Shown: positions 1 through 6,162, counted from the stretch's first letter. The stretch: DNA of 8,666 bases from Acidobacteriota bacterium (GCA_022614735.1 JAKEHZ010000036.1:1-8666), one strand, 5' to 3'. Made by a program: numbers and translations. The notes: a model not told the origin generated them from the sequence alone.

Positions 1-333
1 AGCGTTCGTGGAATGGCTTCACACGCCGGGACGCAGGCGGAGATGTTGGTCAATCAGGGACATCGGGCAATCAATAATACTGGGGCAATGGCGCGCACGG
101 GCCTTCAACGAGTCTCATATGGTGTTAACACACTGTTATTTGATGGTAGAGTGGAAAAACCGGCGTCGATCAAGACACCTCCTAATCAGCCTCAGAACAG
201 ATCAGGCGCCCAACCTGCCCTCCCCCAAAATCCCGAATCACAATCCGGATCACCACAACGTGATAAGTCCGAAGAGGCACCGGTGAGAGATAAGAACGAA
301 GAGAAAACGCGTCATCGCAATTACAAAAAATAG
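1..333 (+). CDS. C-terminal part of an unrecognised protein (5' end outside window)
   Basis: The frame is open from base 1 to a TAG at 331-333, giving about 110 residues, so the gene probably starts upstream of the window; an internal ATG at 13 is possible but has no convincing ribosome site. The first half (ending near the residues FDGRVEKP) looks like ordinary folded sequence. The last 50 or so residues are rich in Pro, Gln, Asn and Ser, then in Lys, Arg and Glu, and end in NYKK, which looks like a disordered charged tail. I do not recognise the family and see no motif or membrane segment. Coding is inferred from the open frame, the sensible composition and the stop lying about 55 bases before the next gene. 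Overlapping frames at 8-286 (plus) and 182-664 (minus) give Arg- or Ser-rich implausible proteins and look like shadows. Confidence 0.5.
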   Translation, partial: SVRGMASHAGTQAEMLVNQGHRAINNTGAMARTGLQRVSYGVNTLLFDGRVEKPASIKTPPNQPQNRSGAQPALPQNPESQSGSPQRDKSEEAPVRDKNEEKTRHRNYKK

Positions 334-388
334 CTTCACCATAAATTGAGGCAGGAAAAGGATCAGAGTTTATTTGAGAAAATTTGAG

Positions 389-1114
389 ATGAAATGCGCC
401 TACCATCCAACAAACATCGCGAGCGTGCGTTGCAGTTCCTGCGAGCGTAACCTTTGCTCCGCCTGTGATCACCGGATAAAAGGTTTTCCCTACTGCCAGG
501 ATTGCATCGTCGCAGGTATTGATATGTTGCGACGAAGCGCCGCTAACGGTCAGCAGGCAAGAGCGGGGGTTAAAAAGAAAACGCCCTGGATCGCGCTCGT
601 GCTTGGCCTGATTCCGGGATTGGGTGCGGTCTATAACGGACAGAATGTCAAAGCCCTGGTCCATTTCGTTGTTACAGTAGGATTATGGACTCTATCCGAT
701 ATCTTTCGCTCGCCGCTTGATATAATCATCGCCCTTTCCGGCGTGGCATTTTACTTTTTCTCACTCTACGATGCTTTTACATCCGCAAAACGCCAGCGCG
801 ACGGGGCAGATTTGCAGGTTGAAGAAGATCGGCTCCGCCTCTTCCTGCGTGAGCGCACTCATGTCTGGGGCAGCTTACTGGTCGGCATCGGCGCTCTTGC
901 GATTTTGAATTTTGTCTTTCCTTATCACCTGCCACTCTGGCCTTTGCTGCTGGTTGCTGCCGGAATCTATTTCATCCTGCGCGGCTATCAGCGTCTCCGC
1001 GAAAGATCCGGGGAAAAAACGGTTTATCGCACACCACCACCCTCTGTCATTCCACCGAGCTATGAAGGCTCGTCGAGTGATTTCGCGCAGGCCGATAGCA
1101 GGTTTGACCCTTAG
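389..1114 (+). CDS. B-box zinc-finger membrane protein with TM2-like and LiaF-like segments
   Basis: The protein has 241 residues from the ATG at 389. An in-frame TTG at 374 would add five residues (MRKFE). I prefer the ATG because bacterial B-box proteins usually begin M-K-C just before the first zinc ligand, although the TTG has an AAGGA 11 bases upstream. Residues 3-39 carry a Cys/His cluster (C3, H6, C15, C18, C23, C26, H28, C36, C39), the spacing expected of a zinc-binding B-box. After a basic linker comes a TM2-like part (residues 66-126) with the motif PGLGAVYNGQ, then a charged segment. Two further helices (about 158-176 and 181-199) resemble the LiaF/DUF5668 membrane region. The tail is Pro/Ser rich. 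The zinc finger should be cytosolic and the rest in the inner membrane. The next gene shares the LiaF-like element, so the two probably work together in envelope sensing; the exact role is unknown. Confidence 0.85.
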   Translation: MKCAYHPTNIASVRCSSCERNLCSACDHRIKGFPYCQDCIVAGIDMLRRSAANGQQARAGVKKKTPWIALVLGLIPGLGAVYNGQNVKALVHFVVTVGLWTLSDIFRSPLDIIIALSGVAFYFFSLYDAFTSAKRQRDGADLQVEEDRLRLFLRERTHVWGSLLVGIGALAILNFVFPYHLPLWPLLLVAAGIYFILRGYQRLRERSGEKTVYRTPPPSVIPPSYEGSSSDFAQADSRFDP

Positions 1115-1195
1115 GATTGCGGATTACGGATTGCGGATTGCGGATTTGAAGAGAAGATTCCGCAATCCGCAATCCGCAATCCGCAATCCGCAATC
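1115..1195. repeat. Heptamer-built palindrome (GATTGCG / CGCAATC)
   Basis: The left arm is four tandem heptamers at 1115-1142 (GATTGCG, with one GATTACG variant at 1122-1128) plus a partial fifth, GATT. The right arm is five perfect copies of the inverse, CGCAATC, at 1161-1195. In the fullest register 1115-1146 pairs with 1164-1195, giving a 32-bp stem with one mismatch and a 17-base loop; slipped registers are also possible. It starts directly after the stop codon of the B-box gene and ends five bases before the ATG of the DUF4097 gene, so in a shared transcript it would fold right at the next ribosome-binding site. Similar structures, with other repeat units, lie at 4751-4824 and 6063-6152. 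Confidence 0.95.
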
Positions 1196-1200
1196 AAGAG

Positions 1201-2766
1201 ATGTTCAAACGAATCGCAACATTGCTGCTTGGAATCGGATTAATCGGTCTTGGCGTGCTCTTCTTCGTTGCGCCGGAACGAGTCTTCATCGTCCAACTTC
1301 TGACGCGGTTCTGGCCATTATTTCTGGTTCTTGCGGGTATGGTCCGTGTCGCCGGCTATCTGATTGATCGTCACCCGCGTTCCCCGGTTGGCGGAATGAT
1401 ACTCACGGCGATTGGCGGAATACTTCTGGCCGTTAATCTGCGTGGTGATCATTCAATCATTCGGATTTTCGGCGACTACTGGTTTTGGTTGTTATTGGCT
1501 TTGGTCATTGGACGTGTCCTGCGGCAATATACCCATCGGCTCGAAGATGGCTCGTGTCCACGCGCATTCTCACCTGGCGCCATCGTCTTAATGCTGCTTA
1601 TCGCCAGCAGCGGGCTGGCAGCAAATTACCTTGCGAAAAAGCACCAAAACCTGGCGGGCTTGAATCTGGGAATCAGCAGGTTCGGAGACCTGGGCGACTA
1701 CGTCTTCGGCAATCAGCTTGCAATCGAAGACGAACCTCCACAGACATTTGCCCTTCTCCCCAATTCACGATTAATCATCAATAGTTCGACAGGTGATATC
1801 GAAATCACCGCAGCGCCGCAAGCAGAGGCCAGCGCGCGAATCATCAAACGCATTCGCGCTCTAAAAGAAGAGGAAGCGAAAAAGGCTGCGCAAAATATTC
1901 ATTTGCAAATCTCGCCCGATGGGAATAATTTTCAACTCAATGTCAATGCTTCCGGCGTGCAACAGGATTTCAGCACGTCAATCATCCTCACACTGCCACA
2001 GAACCTCCAGGCCGGAATCGAAATCATGAATTGTCTCGGATCGGTTAAACTGGCCGGCCTTCGTGGCGACCACATAATCCGTAATGGGTCGAAGATAGAA
2101 GTAATCGATAATCTCGGTCGCATCACTATCGAAAATCCTCGTGGTTTTTCGGGTGAACTCAACCGAGTGCGTGGCGATGTCAGCCTCCATGTACGAGACA
2201 GCCGGATAAATCTACGAGAGATCACAGGCGCTGTCGCAATCTCCGCAGAGCGTTCCCGAATCGAAGCTGAGAAGATCGAAGGCGATTTGACTGTCGATAA
2301 TTCCGACGAACGTGTCATAGCTCATCGCATCGAAGGCGCGGTTCGAATCAAAGCTAACGATGGTGCTGTCGAACTCGAAGATGTACGTGGAATCACGACT
2401 GTCCAGGCGACACGTGATGTTTCAGTGCGGAATTTCCGTGGCCTTCTCGATGTCACCACACAGGATGGAACGATAAAACTCTCGACGGATGAAAAGATCG
2501 CCGGCGAAGTCAAAGCTGTGAACCAGAAAGGCCGGATTAGTCTTTCCATGCCTGAAGATAGTGATTTCCGTATCGATGCTGTGTCGAAGCATGGCCGTGT
2601 TCGAGTGAGAGGTTTCGACCAGCTCATTCTCCCACGCAAAGAAAGATCGGTGGCTTCAGGTTATCATATTTCAGAATCTGCGCATCTTGTCAGTCTGCGC
2701 TCGAACGAAGGCGAGATCCGAGTGCAATCGTCCGGTCAGGCGCTGGCCAGTCGCGAAGATGATTAA
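1201..2766 (+). CDS. LiaF-like transmembrane protein with DUF4097 (beta-rich adhesin-like) domain
   Basis: The protein has 521 residues. About five hydrophobic helices lie in the first 145 residues (near 5-23, 36-54, 63-79, 92-106, 125-143), arranged like the LiaF/DUF5668 membrane region. Residues from about 185 to 510 form a long run of short repeated beta strands, with recurring patterns such as NSSTGDIEI, LEDVRGITTVQA and VNQKGRISLSM. This is the signature of DUF4097/DUF2807-type putative adhesin domains, predicted to form a right-handed beta structure. The domain should sit on the outer face of the inner membrane. In the Lia system LiaF restrains a cell-envelope stress response; a similar sensing or scaffold role here is inference. 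MFKRIATLLLG is a natural start, but no Shine-Dalgarno is clearly spaced before it: only AAGAG abuts the ATG, directly after the upstream palindrome. The gene is followed after nine bases by a small membrane protein gene. Confidence 0.85.
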   Translation: MFKRIATLLLGIGLIGLGVLFFVAPERVFIVQLLTRFWPLFLVLAGMVRVAGYLIDRHPRSPVGGMILTAIGGILLAVNLRGDHSIIRIFGDYWFWLLLALVIGRVLRQYTHRLEDGSCPRAFSPGAIVLMLLIASSGLAANYLAKKHQNLAGLNLGISRFGDLGDYVFGNQLAIEDEPPQTFALLPNSRLIINSSTGDIEITAAPQAEASARIIKRIRALKEEEAKKAAQNIHLQISPDGNNFQLNVNASGVQQDFSTSIILTLPQNLQAGIEIMNCLGSVKLAGLRGDHIIRNGSKIEVIDNLGRITIENPRGFSGELNRVRGDVSLHVRDSRINLREITGAVAISAERSRIEAEKIEGDLTVDNSDERVIAHRIEGAVRIKANDGAVELEDVRGITTVQATRDVSVRNFRGLLDVTTQDGTIKLSTDEKIAGEVKAVNQKGRISLSMPEDSDFRIDAVSKHGRVRVRGFDQLILPRKERSVASGYHISESAHLVSLRSNEGEIRVQSSGQALASREDD

Positions 2767-2775
2767 GGTGATCGA

Positions 2776-2988
2776 ATGGCTCTGATACTCAAAATTCTCA
2801 CTATGCTCACATCCTTAGTGACTACCATCTTCCTCATCGTCCAGGCAGTGCGGGGTGGTCTGATCATATTTTGGACGATTTTAGGCATTGTAAAAATTAT
2901 AATCATTCTGGCTTTTTGCGCTCTTCTCGTATATATTTTCTACCTGCTGTTGCCCACAAATGAAAATGACTCCCCCGAAGAAAGCTGA
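2776..2988 (+). CDS. Small double-TM membrane protein
   Basis: The 70-residue protein is almost wholly hydrophobic, with two predicted helices (about residues 8-25 and 29-58, the latter long and possibly broken) and a short acidic tail (NENDSPEES). An AAGGTG sequence at 2765-2770, overlapping the stop of the upstream gene, sits five bases before the ATG, so translational coupling with the DUF4097 gene is likely. I recognise no family. Its place in the cluster suggests an accessory subunit of the LiaF-like membrane complex, but this is only positional inference. It is short, yet its good ribosome site, hydrophobic composition and tight spacing support a real gene. Confidence 0.75.
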   Translation: MALILKILTMLTSLVTTIFLIVQAVRGGLIIFWTILGIVKIIIILAFCALLVYIFYLLLPTNENDSPEES

Positions 2989-3041
2989 GTAATCCGTTTC
3001 ATATCCTCATGCGTAAATGCGAACGGAGGTCAGCTTAAGAA

Positions 3042-3539
3042 ATGCCCGCGAACGCCTACCACTTCATAACTGAGTGGCGCGTTGACGCCCCGCGCGAATT
3101 GCTCTACGAAATTCTCAAGGAAGGCAAGGACTATCCAGGGTGGTGGCCCGAGGTCTATCTGGGCGCGAGCTTTCGACCATCAGGTAGAACTGATCGAGTC
3201 GGCGATCGCGTGGAGTTTCTGACCAAAGGCCGGCTGCCATATCGTCTGCGATGGACAGCCTGCGTCGTGCGTCACGAACATCCGCACACCATTGAGATCA
3301 CGGCTTCCGGCGATTTTATCGGACGAGGTATCTGGAGGTTGGAGCTCGATGGATCGGGCACCCACATCACCTTCGACTGGCAGATTCTTGCCGATAAACC
3401 GCTCTTGCGATGGCTTTCGCCACTCTTCAAACCTATCTTCGAGTGGAATCACGGATGGGCTATGGCGAGGGGATTTGAAAGCCTCTGCCGCGAAGCTCAG
3501 CGGCGGCAATCAACCGAAGCGGTAGAAAAATTTCGATAG
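3042..3539 (+). CDS. SRPBCC-fold (polyketide cyclase/dehydrase-like) protein
   Basis: The protein has 165 residues and no signal peptide. The order of elements fits the START/SRPBCC helix-grip fold: an N-terminal strand (YHFITEWRVDAPRELLYEIL) with the typical A-P-x-E-L-L-Y-x-I-L helix, a DYPGWWPEV segment matching the family's W-P pattern, alternating strands (VEFLTKGRLPYRLRW, TIEITASGDFIGRGIWRL, THITFDWQI), and a long C-terminal helix. Such proteins bind a hydrophobic ligand in a deep pocket, but the ligand cannot be read from sequence. GGAGG at 3025-3029 lies 12 bases before the ATG. The gene follows the small membrane protein gene after 53 bases with no visible terminator, so it may be the last gene of the cluster. 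A link with the envelope module is possible but unproven. Confidence 0.8.
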   Translation: MPANAYHFITEWRVDAPRELLYEILKEGKDYPGWWPEVYLGASFRPSGRTDRVGDRVEFLTKGRLPYRLRWTACVVRHEHPHTIEITASGDFIGRGIWRLELDGSGTHITFDWQILADKPLLRWLSPLFKPIFEWNHGWAMARGFESLCREAQRRQSTEAVEKFR

Positions 3540-3701
3540 TTGCAATCCATTAAGTTTTCCGACCCGTAAACACTGATGTGCGATTAGGTTTGCCTGCAAG
3601 CTTTGCAGCAATTCTAAAATTAACATCGAACTAACAAACTCGATTAGCGCTGTCTGCGCTATCAGTGTGGACAGTCTAACCCCACATGGAGGCAATTACA
3701 G
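3540..3701 (+). other. Intergenic leader before the hemoglobin gene
   Basis: These 162 bases show no plausible gene and no intrinsic terminator for the upstream cluster. A TTGCCT/TCTAAA pair with 17-base spacing (3590-3595, 3613-3618) is a weak sigma-70-like promoter candidate with four of six matches in each box. An 8-base inverted repeat (ACACTGAT at 3570-3577 and ATCAGTGT at 3661-3668) flanks a small TAGCGC/GCGCTA hairpin at 3645-3661. The strong ribosome site GGAGG at 3688-3692, nine bases before the ATG, belongs to the hemoglobin gene. Confidence 0.35.
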
Positions 3702-4232
3702 ATGAAGAATTTTAAGACTCTGGTTTTGAGCTTTGCATTGGTGACGGCTTTCTCCGTTTCAGCGCTGGCCCAAGATAAATCTCTCTTTGAGCGTCTCGGC
3801 GGACAGTCCGCGATTTCGTTGGTAGTTGAAGAATTCGCTGGTATCGTCCTCAAGGATGACCGCATCAACAAAAAATTCGCCAAGAGCGATGCCAATCGCC
3901 TTGTCTCAAACCTCAAGGCATTTGTTTGTAAGGCGACTGGTGGACCATGCGCATATAACGGCAGAGATATGAAGATCGCGCACAAAGCCATGGGTGTAAC
4001 CGAGGGCGAGTTCAATGCCCTGGTCGAAGACCTGGTCAAGGCACTCGATAAATACAAAGTCCCGGAACGGGAAAAGAATGAACTGCTCGGAGCTCTGGGC
4101 GGGATGAAGGCTGAGATCGTTGAAGTCGAATCTCAGGCAACCGGCACTGAGCTGCCAAAGAAGTTCGACCCTGCTCCTCCTCTGGGTGAGAAGGATAGAA
4201 AGATCAAGAAGGCCAAGAAAGACAAGAAATAA
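3702..4232 (+). CDS. Exported group 1 truncated hemoglobin
   Basis: The protein has 176 residues. Residues 1-23 form a classic signal peptide (MKN, hydrophobic core, cleavage after ALA before QDK), so the protein is periplasmic or secreted. Residues 27-140 match the group 1 truncated hemoglobin fold: FERLGG at the start, then TGGPCAYNGRDM with the proximal haem ligand His94 in KIAHKAM, then EFNALVEDLVKAL and VPEREKNELLGAL. The B9-B10 position, normally Phe-Tyr in TrHbN-type proteins, reads Phe45-Ala46, so the classic distal Tyr that stabilises bound O2 is missing. Two Cys (76 and 83) bracket the TGGP turn; from memory these occur in a clade of exported truncated hemoglobins. A 30-residue tail (KKFDPAPPLGEKDRKIKKAK...) is strongly Lys rich and beyond the globin fold. 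Likely roles are O2 or NO handling or redox sensing outside the cytoplasm. The gene is probably monocistronic, since a strong terminator follows. Confidence 0.88.
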   Translation: MKNFKTLVLSFALVTAFSVSALAQDKSLFERLGGQSAISLVVEEFAGIVLKDDRINKKFAKSDANRLVSNLKAFVCKATGGPCAYNGRDMKIAHKAMGVTEGEFNALVEDLVKALDKYKVPEREKNELLGALGGMKAEIVEVESQATGTELPKKFDPAPPLGEKDRKIKKAKKDKK

Positions 4233-4282
4233 TATCCACATTCCCTCCGTGGTTGAGGTGAAGCACGCGCTCACCTGTATCT

Positions 4283-4333
4283 GCGCGCGCTCTGAAGCAA
4301 AGGCATTAATCTGCGTCAGAGCGCGCGCTTTTT
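4283..4333 (+). terminator. Intrinsic terminator after the hemoglobin gene
   Basis: A perfect 13-bp GC-rich stem (GCGCGCGCTCTGA at 4283-4295, TCAGAGCGCGCGC at 4316-4328) encloses a 20-base loop and is followed at once by TTTTTATT. It lies 50 bases after the hemoglobin stop and before the cupredoxin gene, so the two genes are probably separate transcription units. Confidence 0.88.
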
Positions 4334-4359
4334 ATTCATTGGGTAGTCTCACCAGAAAA

Positions 4360-4363
4360 AAGG
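4360..4363 (+). promoter_or_regulatory. Ribosome binding site deciding the cupredoxin start
   Basis: AAGG at 4360-4363 lies seven bases before the ATG at 4371 but only one base before the alternative GTG at 4365. This favours the ATG. The short segment between the terminator (ends 4333) and the gene (38 bases) must also hold the promoter, or the promoter overlaps the terminator; I see no clear boxes. Confidence 0.55.
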
Positions 4364-4370
4364 CGTGAGG

Positions 4371-4739
4371 ATGAAAGACAAAATATTACTTTTCCTGATC
4401 GGGTTGTTGCTGTGCTGTTTAACGATGGCGACTTCCGAAGGCATGTCAAGTCCGGAAGTGTCGGCGCAATCCAACAATCAAATCACAATTACCAATTACA
4501 AGTTCGAGCCGAAAAAGTTGACAGTGGCTGAGGGCACGACCATCACATGGGATAATAAAGAAGGCGTTCACATAGTCAAATCAGACTCTGACGCGTTCGC
4601 CTCGAAAACGATGAAACCCGGTGAAAAATTCACCTATCAATTTACCAAGGCCGGCGCATATCCTTACCACTGCACTTTCCACGGGAGCAAAGGCGGCAAT
4701 GAAATGGCTGGGACGATTGTCGTGGTGAAGAAGAAATAA
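4371..4739 (+). CDS. Exported plastocyanin/azurin-type cupredoxin
   Basis: The protein has 122 residues from the ATG at 4371; a GTG at 4365 would add two. The N-terminus is a signal peptide (MKDK, then a hydrophobic stretch to about residue 20, with possible cleavage at VSA before QS near residue 32). The mature part is a small cupredoxin: KFEPKKLTVAEGTTITWDN, then KEGVHIVKSD, then GAYPYHCTFH, then EMAGTIVVV. The type 1 copper ligands can be read as His67, Cys101, His104 and Met112. Between His104 and Met112 there are seven residues (GSKGGNE), a longer link than the usual one or two residues in short family members. It should carry electrons outside the cytoplasm, partner unknown. It lies next to an exported hemoglobin gene but is separated from it by a terminator. 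It converges on the oxidoreductase gene, with a palindrome between. Confidence 0.9.
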   Translation: MKDKILLFLIGLLLCCLTMATSEGMSSPEVSAQSNNQITITNYKFEPKKLTVAEGTTITWDNKEGVHIVKSDSDAFASKTMKPGEKFTYQFTKAGAYPYHCTFHGSKGGNEMAGTIVVVKKK

Positions 4740-4750
4740 GAGAGAAAACG

Positions 4751-4824
4751 GTTTTCAGTTTTCAGTTTTCAGTTTTCAGCTGGGTCGAGATATCGTTGAA
4801 AACTGAAAACTGAAAACTGAAAAC
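4751..4824. repeat. Heptamer-built palindrome (GTTTTCA / TGAAAAC)
   Basis: Four perfect tandem copies of GTTTTCA at 4751-4778 are matched by four perfect copies of its inverse, TGAAAAC, at 4797-4824. They form a 28-bp perfect stem around an 18-base loop (4779-4796). The element fills most of the space between two converging genes: it starts 12 bases after the cupredoxin stop and ends 12 bases before the oxidoreductase stop. It could act as a two-way transcription end or mRNA 3' barrier, although the stem is AT rich and no clean T tract follows on either strand. Confidence 0.95.
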
Positions 4825-4835
4825 TGTCTTCAGGT

Positions 4836-5999
4836 TTACCGTAGGACCTTAGTCCAGACACCACCTGCCCTGGCGCTCTTCGTAATCGCCTCAACGATGC
4901 AATTGGACTCAAAGCCGTCCGCGAAAGTCGGGAACTCGATCTTGTCTTTGTCCGCTTCCATCGAGTGGCCCTCAGCGATGAAGCTATAGACGTTCCGAAG
5001 AAGGTTGCGAAAAGCGTCGGCCCAGGCTTCGCCGTGTCCACCCGGCAAAGCGGCATAATGACGAATCGATTGATCGAGCAATGACGGGTCTTTGAGAAGC
5101 CAGCCATTCGGCTCGTTTCGCCGCCCTATCCACAATTCGTTCGGACGTTCCTGCTTCCAGCCGATCGAAGCTCTGCGACCATTGATTTCAAGCTCAAGGC
5201 CGTTCTTGTGCCCCGCGCTGACCTGCGAGACTGAAAAGGTCCCTCTCATTCCGTTTTCGAACCGCAGCAGCACACTGGCAAAATCTTCAGTGCCAACCGG
5301 GTACTCTTCGAACTCTTCACTTCCGCTGCTCTGCGCGAAGGCTTCGCGCGAAGCTTTCGGTCTCTGGCGGGTCGGAAAAACGGTCGTGTACTCTGCTAGA
5401 ACTTCGCTGATGCGTGAGCGGGTCAAATAGCCGATCAGATCACACCAGTGGGATCCGATATCGGCAACACAGCGCGACGGCCCGCCTTCTTTCTCCAGCC
5501 GCCAATTGTAATCGTTCGGGAAGAGCAGCCAGTCTTGCAGGTAGCCACCATGAACGAAGTGGACCTGCCCCAGGTCGCCACGCCCAACCATAACGCGCGC
5601 CTGCTGCATCAATGGATTGTAGCGGTAGTTGAAAGTGACCGCGTGAACGATCCCTTTTTTCCGAGCGGCTTCCAACATCGTCCTGGCATCCGCTGAGTTC
5701 AATGCAAGAGGCTTGTCCGCAATGACATGTTTGCCCCGCTCAATCGCCGCCATCGTCACCGGCAGATGCAGTTCATTCGGTGTGCAATTGTGGATGACTT
5801 CAACTTCCGGGTCATCGAGCAGAGCCTCATAATTCCCATATGATTTTGGGATATTGAGCTTCGAGGCTTTGGTTTCCGCTGAAGCTTGCGAACTGCCGGC
5901 AACAGCAACAACTTCGACAAAGCCGAGTCGTCGTGCAGCTTCAATGTGGTGCGGGCCGACGAATCCCGCGCCGATCAGAGCAGTCTTTACCGTACGCAT
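4836..5999 (-). CDS. Gfo/Idh/MocA-family NAD(P)-dependent oxidoreductase
   Basis: The protein has 387 residues, a typical length. The N-terminal Rossmann domain carries the dinucleotide-binding pattern G10-A-G12-F-V-G15. The NCTPNELHLP segment (71-80) and HVIADKP (91-97) match the family's conserved stretches; the second is usually E-K-P and here reads D95-K96-P97, with the key Lys kept. The C-terminal domain has the family's DIGSHWCDL motif (D180, H184, D187), which holds the catalytic His. Such enzymes oxidise or reduce sugars, inositols or related polyols; the substrate cannot be told from sequence. There is no signal peptide, so it is cytosolic. On the minus strand GGGGG at 6010-6014 sits 10 bases before the ATG, supporting the start. 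It lies downstream of a response regulator gene on the same strand, but a 39-bp palindrome separates them. Confidence 0.92.
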   Translation of the reverse strand: MRTVKTALIGAGFVGPHHIEAARRLGFVEVVAVAGSSQASAETKASKLNIPKSYGNYEALLDDPEVEVIHNCTPNELHLPVTMAAIERGKHVIADKPLALNSADARTMLEAARKKGIVHAVTFNYRYNPLMQQARVMVGRGDLGQVHFVHGGYLQDWLLFPNDYNWRLEKEGGPSRCVADIGSHWCDLIGYLTRSRISEVLAEYTTVFPTRQRPKASREAFAQSSGSEEFEEYPVGTEDFASVLLRFENGMRGTFSVSQVSAGHKNGLELEINGRRASIGWKQERPNELWIGRRNEPNGWLLKDPSLLDQSIRHYAALPGGHGEAWADAFRNLLRNVYSFIAEGHSMEADKDKIEFPTFADGFESNCIVEAITKSARAGGVWTKVLR

Positions 6000-6062
6000 C
6001 GTAGCGCGACCCCCTTTACCAATTTTTTTTCATACGGATTTTGCGCTTATCGGAAGTGAGAG

Positions 6063-6152
6063 GGAAAACGGAACAAACGGAAATAACGGAACAAACGGAA
6101 ATTCTCTAGGATTTTTCCGTTTGTTCCGTTATTTCCGTTTGTTCCGTTTTCC
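6063..6152. repeat. Perfect 39-bp palindrome with 18-nt tandem arms
   Basis: Positions 6063-6101 are exactly complementary to 6114-6152, giving a 39-bp stem without mismatch around a 12-base loop (6102-6113, TTCTCTAGGATT). Each arm is itself a tandem repeat: an 18-nt unit, AACGGAACAAACGGAAAT, occurs almost twice, and each unit is made of two related 9-mers. The element lies between the response regulator stop (6163) and the oxidoreductase start (5999), both on the minus strand. A shared transcript would carry a very long hairpin there. A short T run (6153-6158) follows the stem only on the plus strand. Confidence 0.96.
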
Positions 6153-6162
6153 TTTTTTCCAT

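Noticed and set aside
182..664. 160-residue minus-strand open frame
   Set aside because: It overlaps the well-supported B-box gene and the upstream partial gene, has no recognisable fold and no operon partner; it looks like an antisense shadow.
1115..1195. Tandem repeats that could suggest a CRISPR array
   Set aside because: The units are 7 nt and contiguous, with no spacers and an inverted second arm; no cas genes are present.
1932..2318. Minus-strand open frame inside the DUF4097 gene
   Set aside because: Ser/Arg-rich product opposite a clear beta-repeat protein; antisense shadow.
3590..3618. TTGCCT and TCTAAA as a promoter for the hemoglobin gene
   Set aside because: Only four of six matches in each box; too weak to annotate as a promoter on its own, and sigma factor preferences of this organism are unknown.
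3662..4057. Minus-strand open frame over the hemoglobin gene
   Set aside because: The opposite strand carries a signal peptide and globin motifs; the antisense product has no features.
1115..6152. The three palindromes as insertion sequences or attachment sites
   Set aside because: No transposase or integrase, no target duplications seen, and the three repeat units share no sequence.
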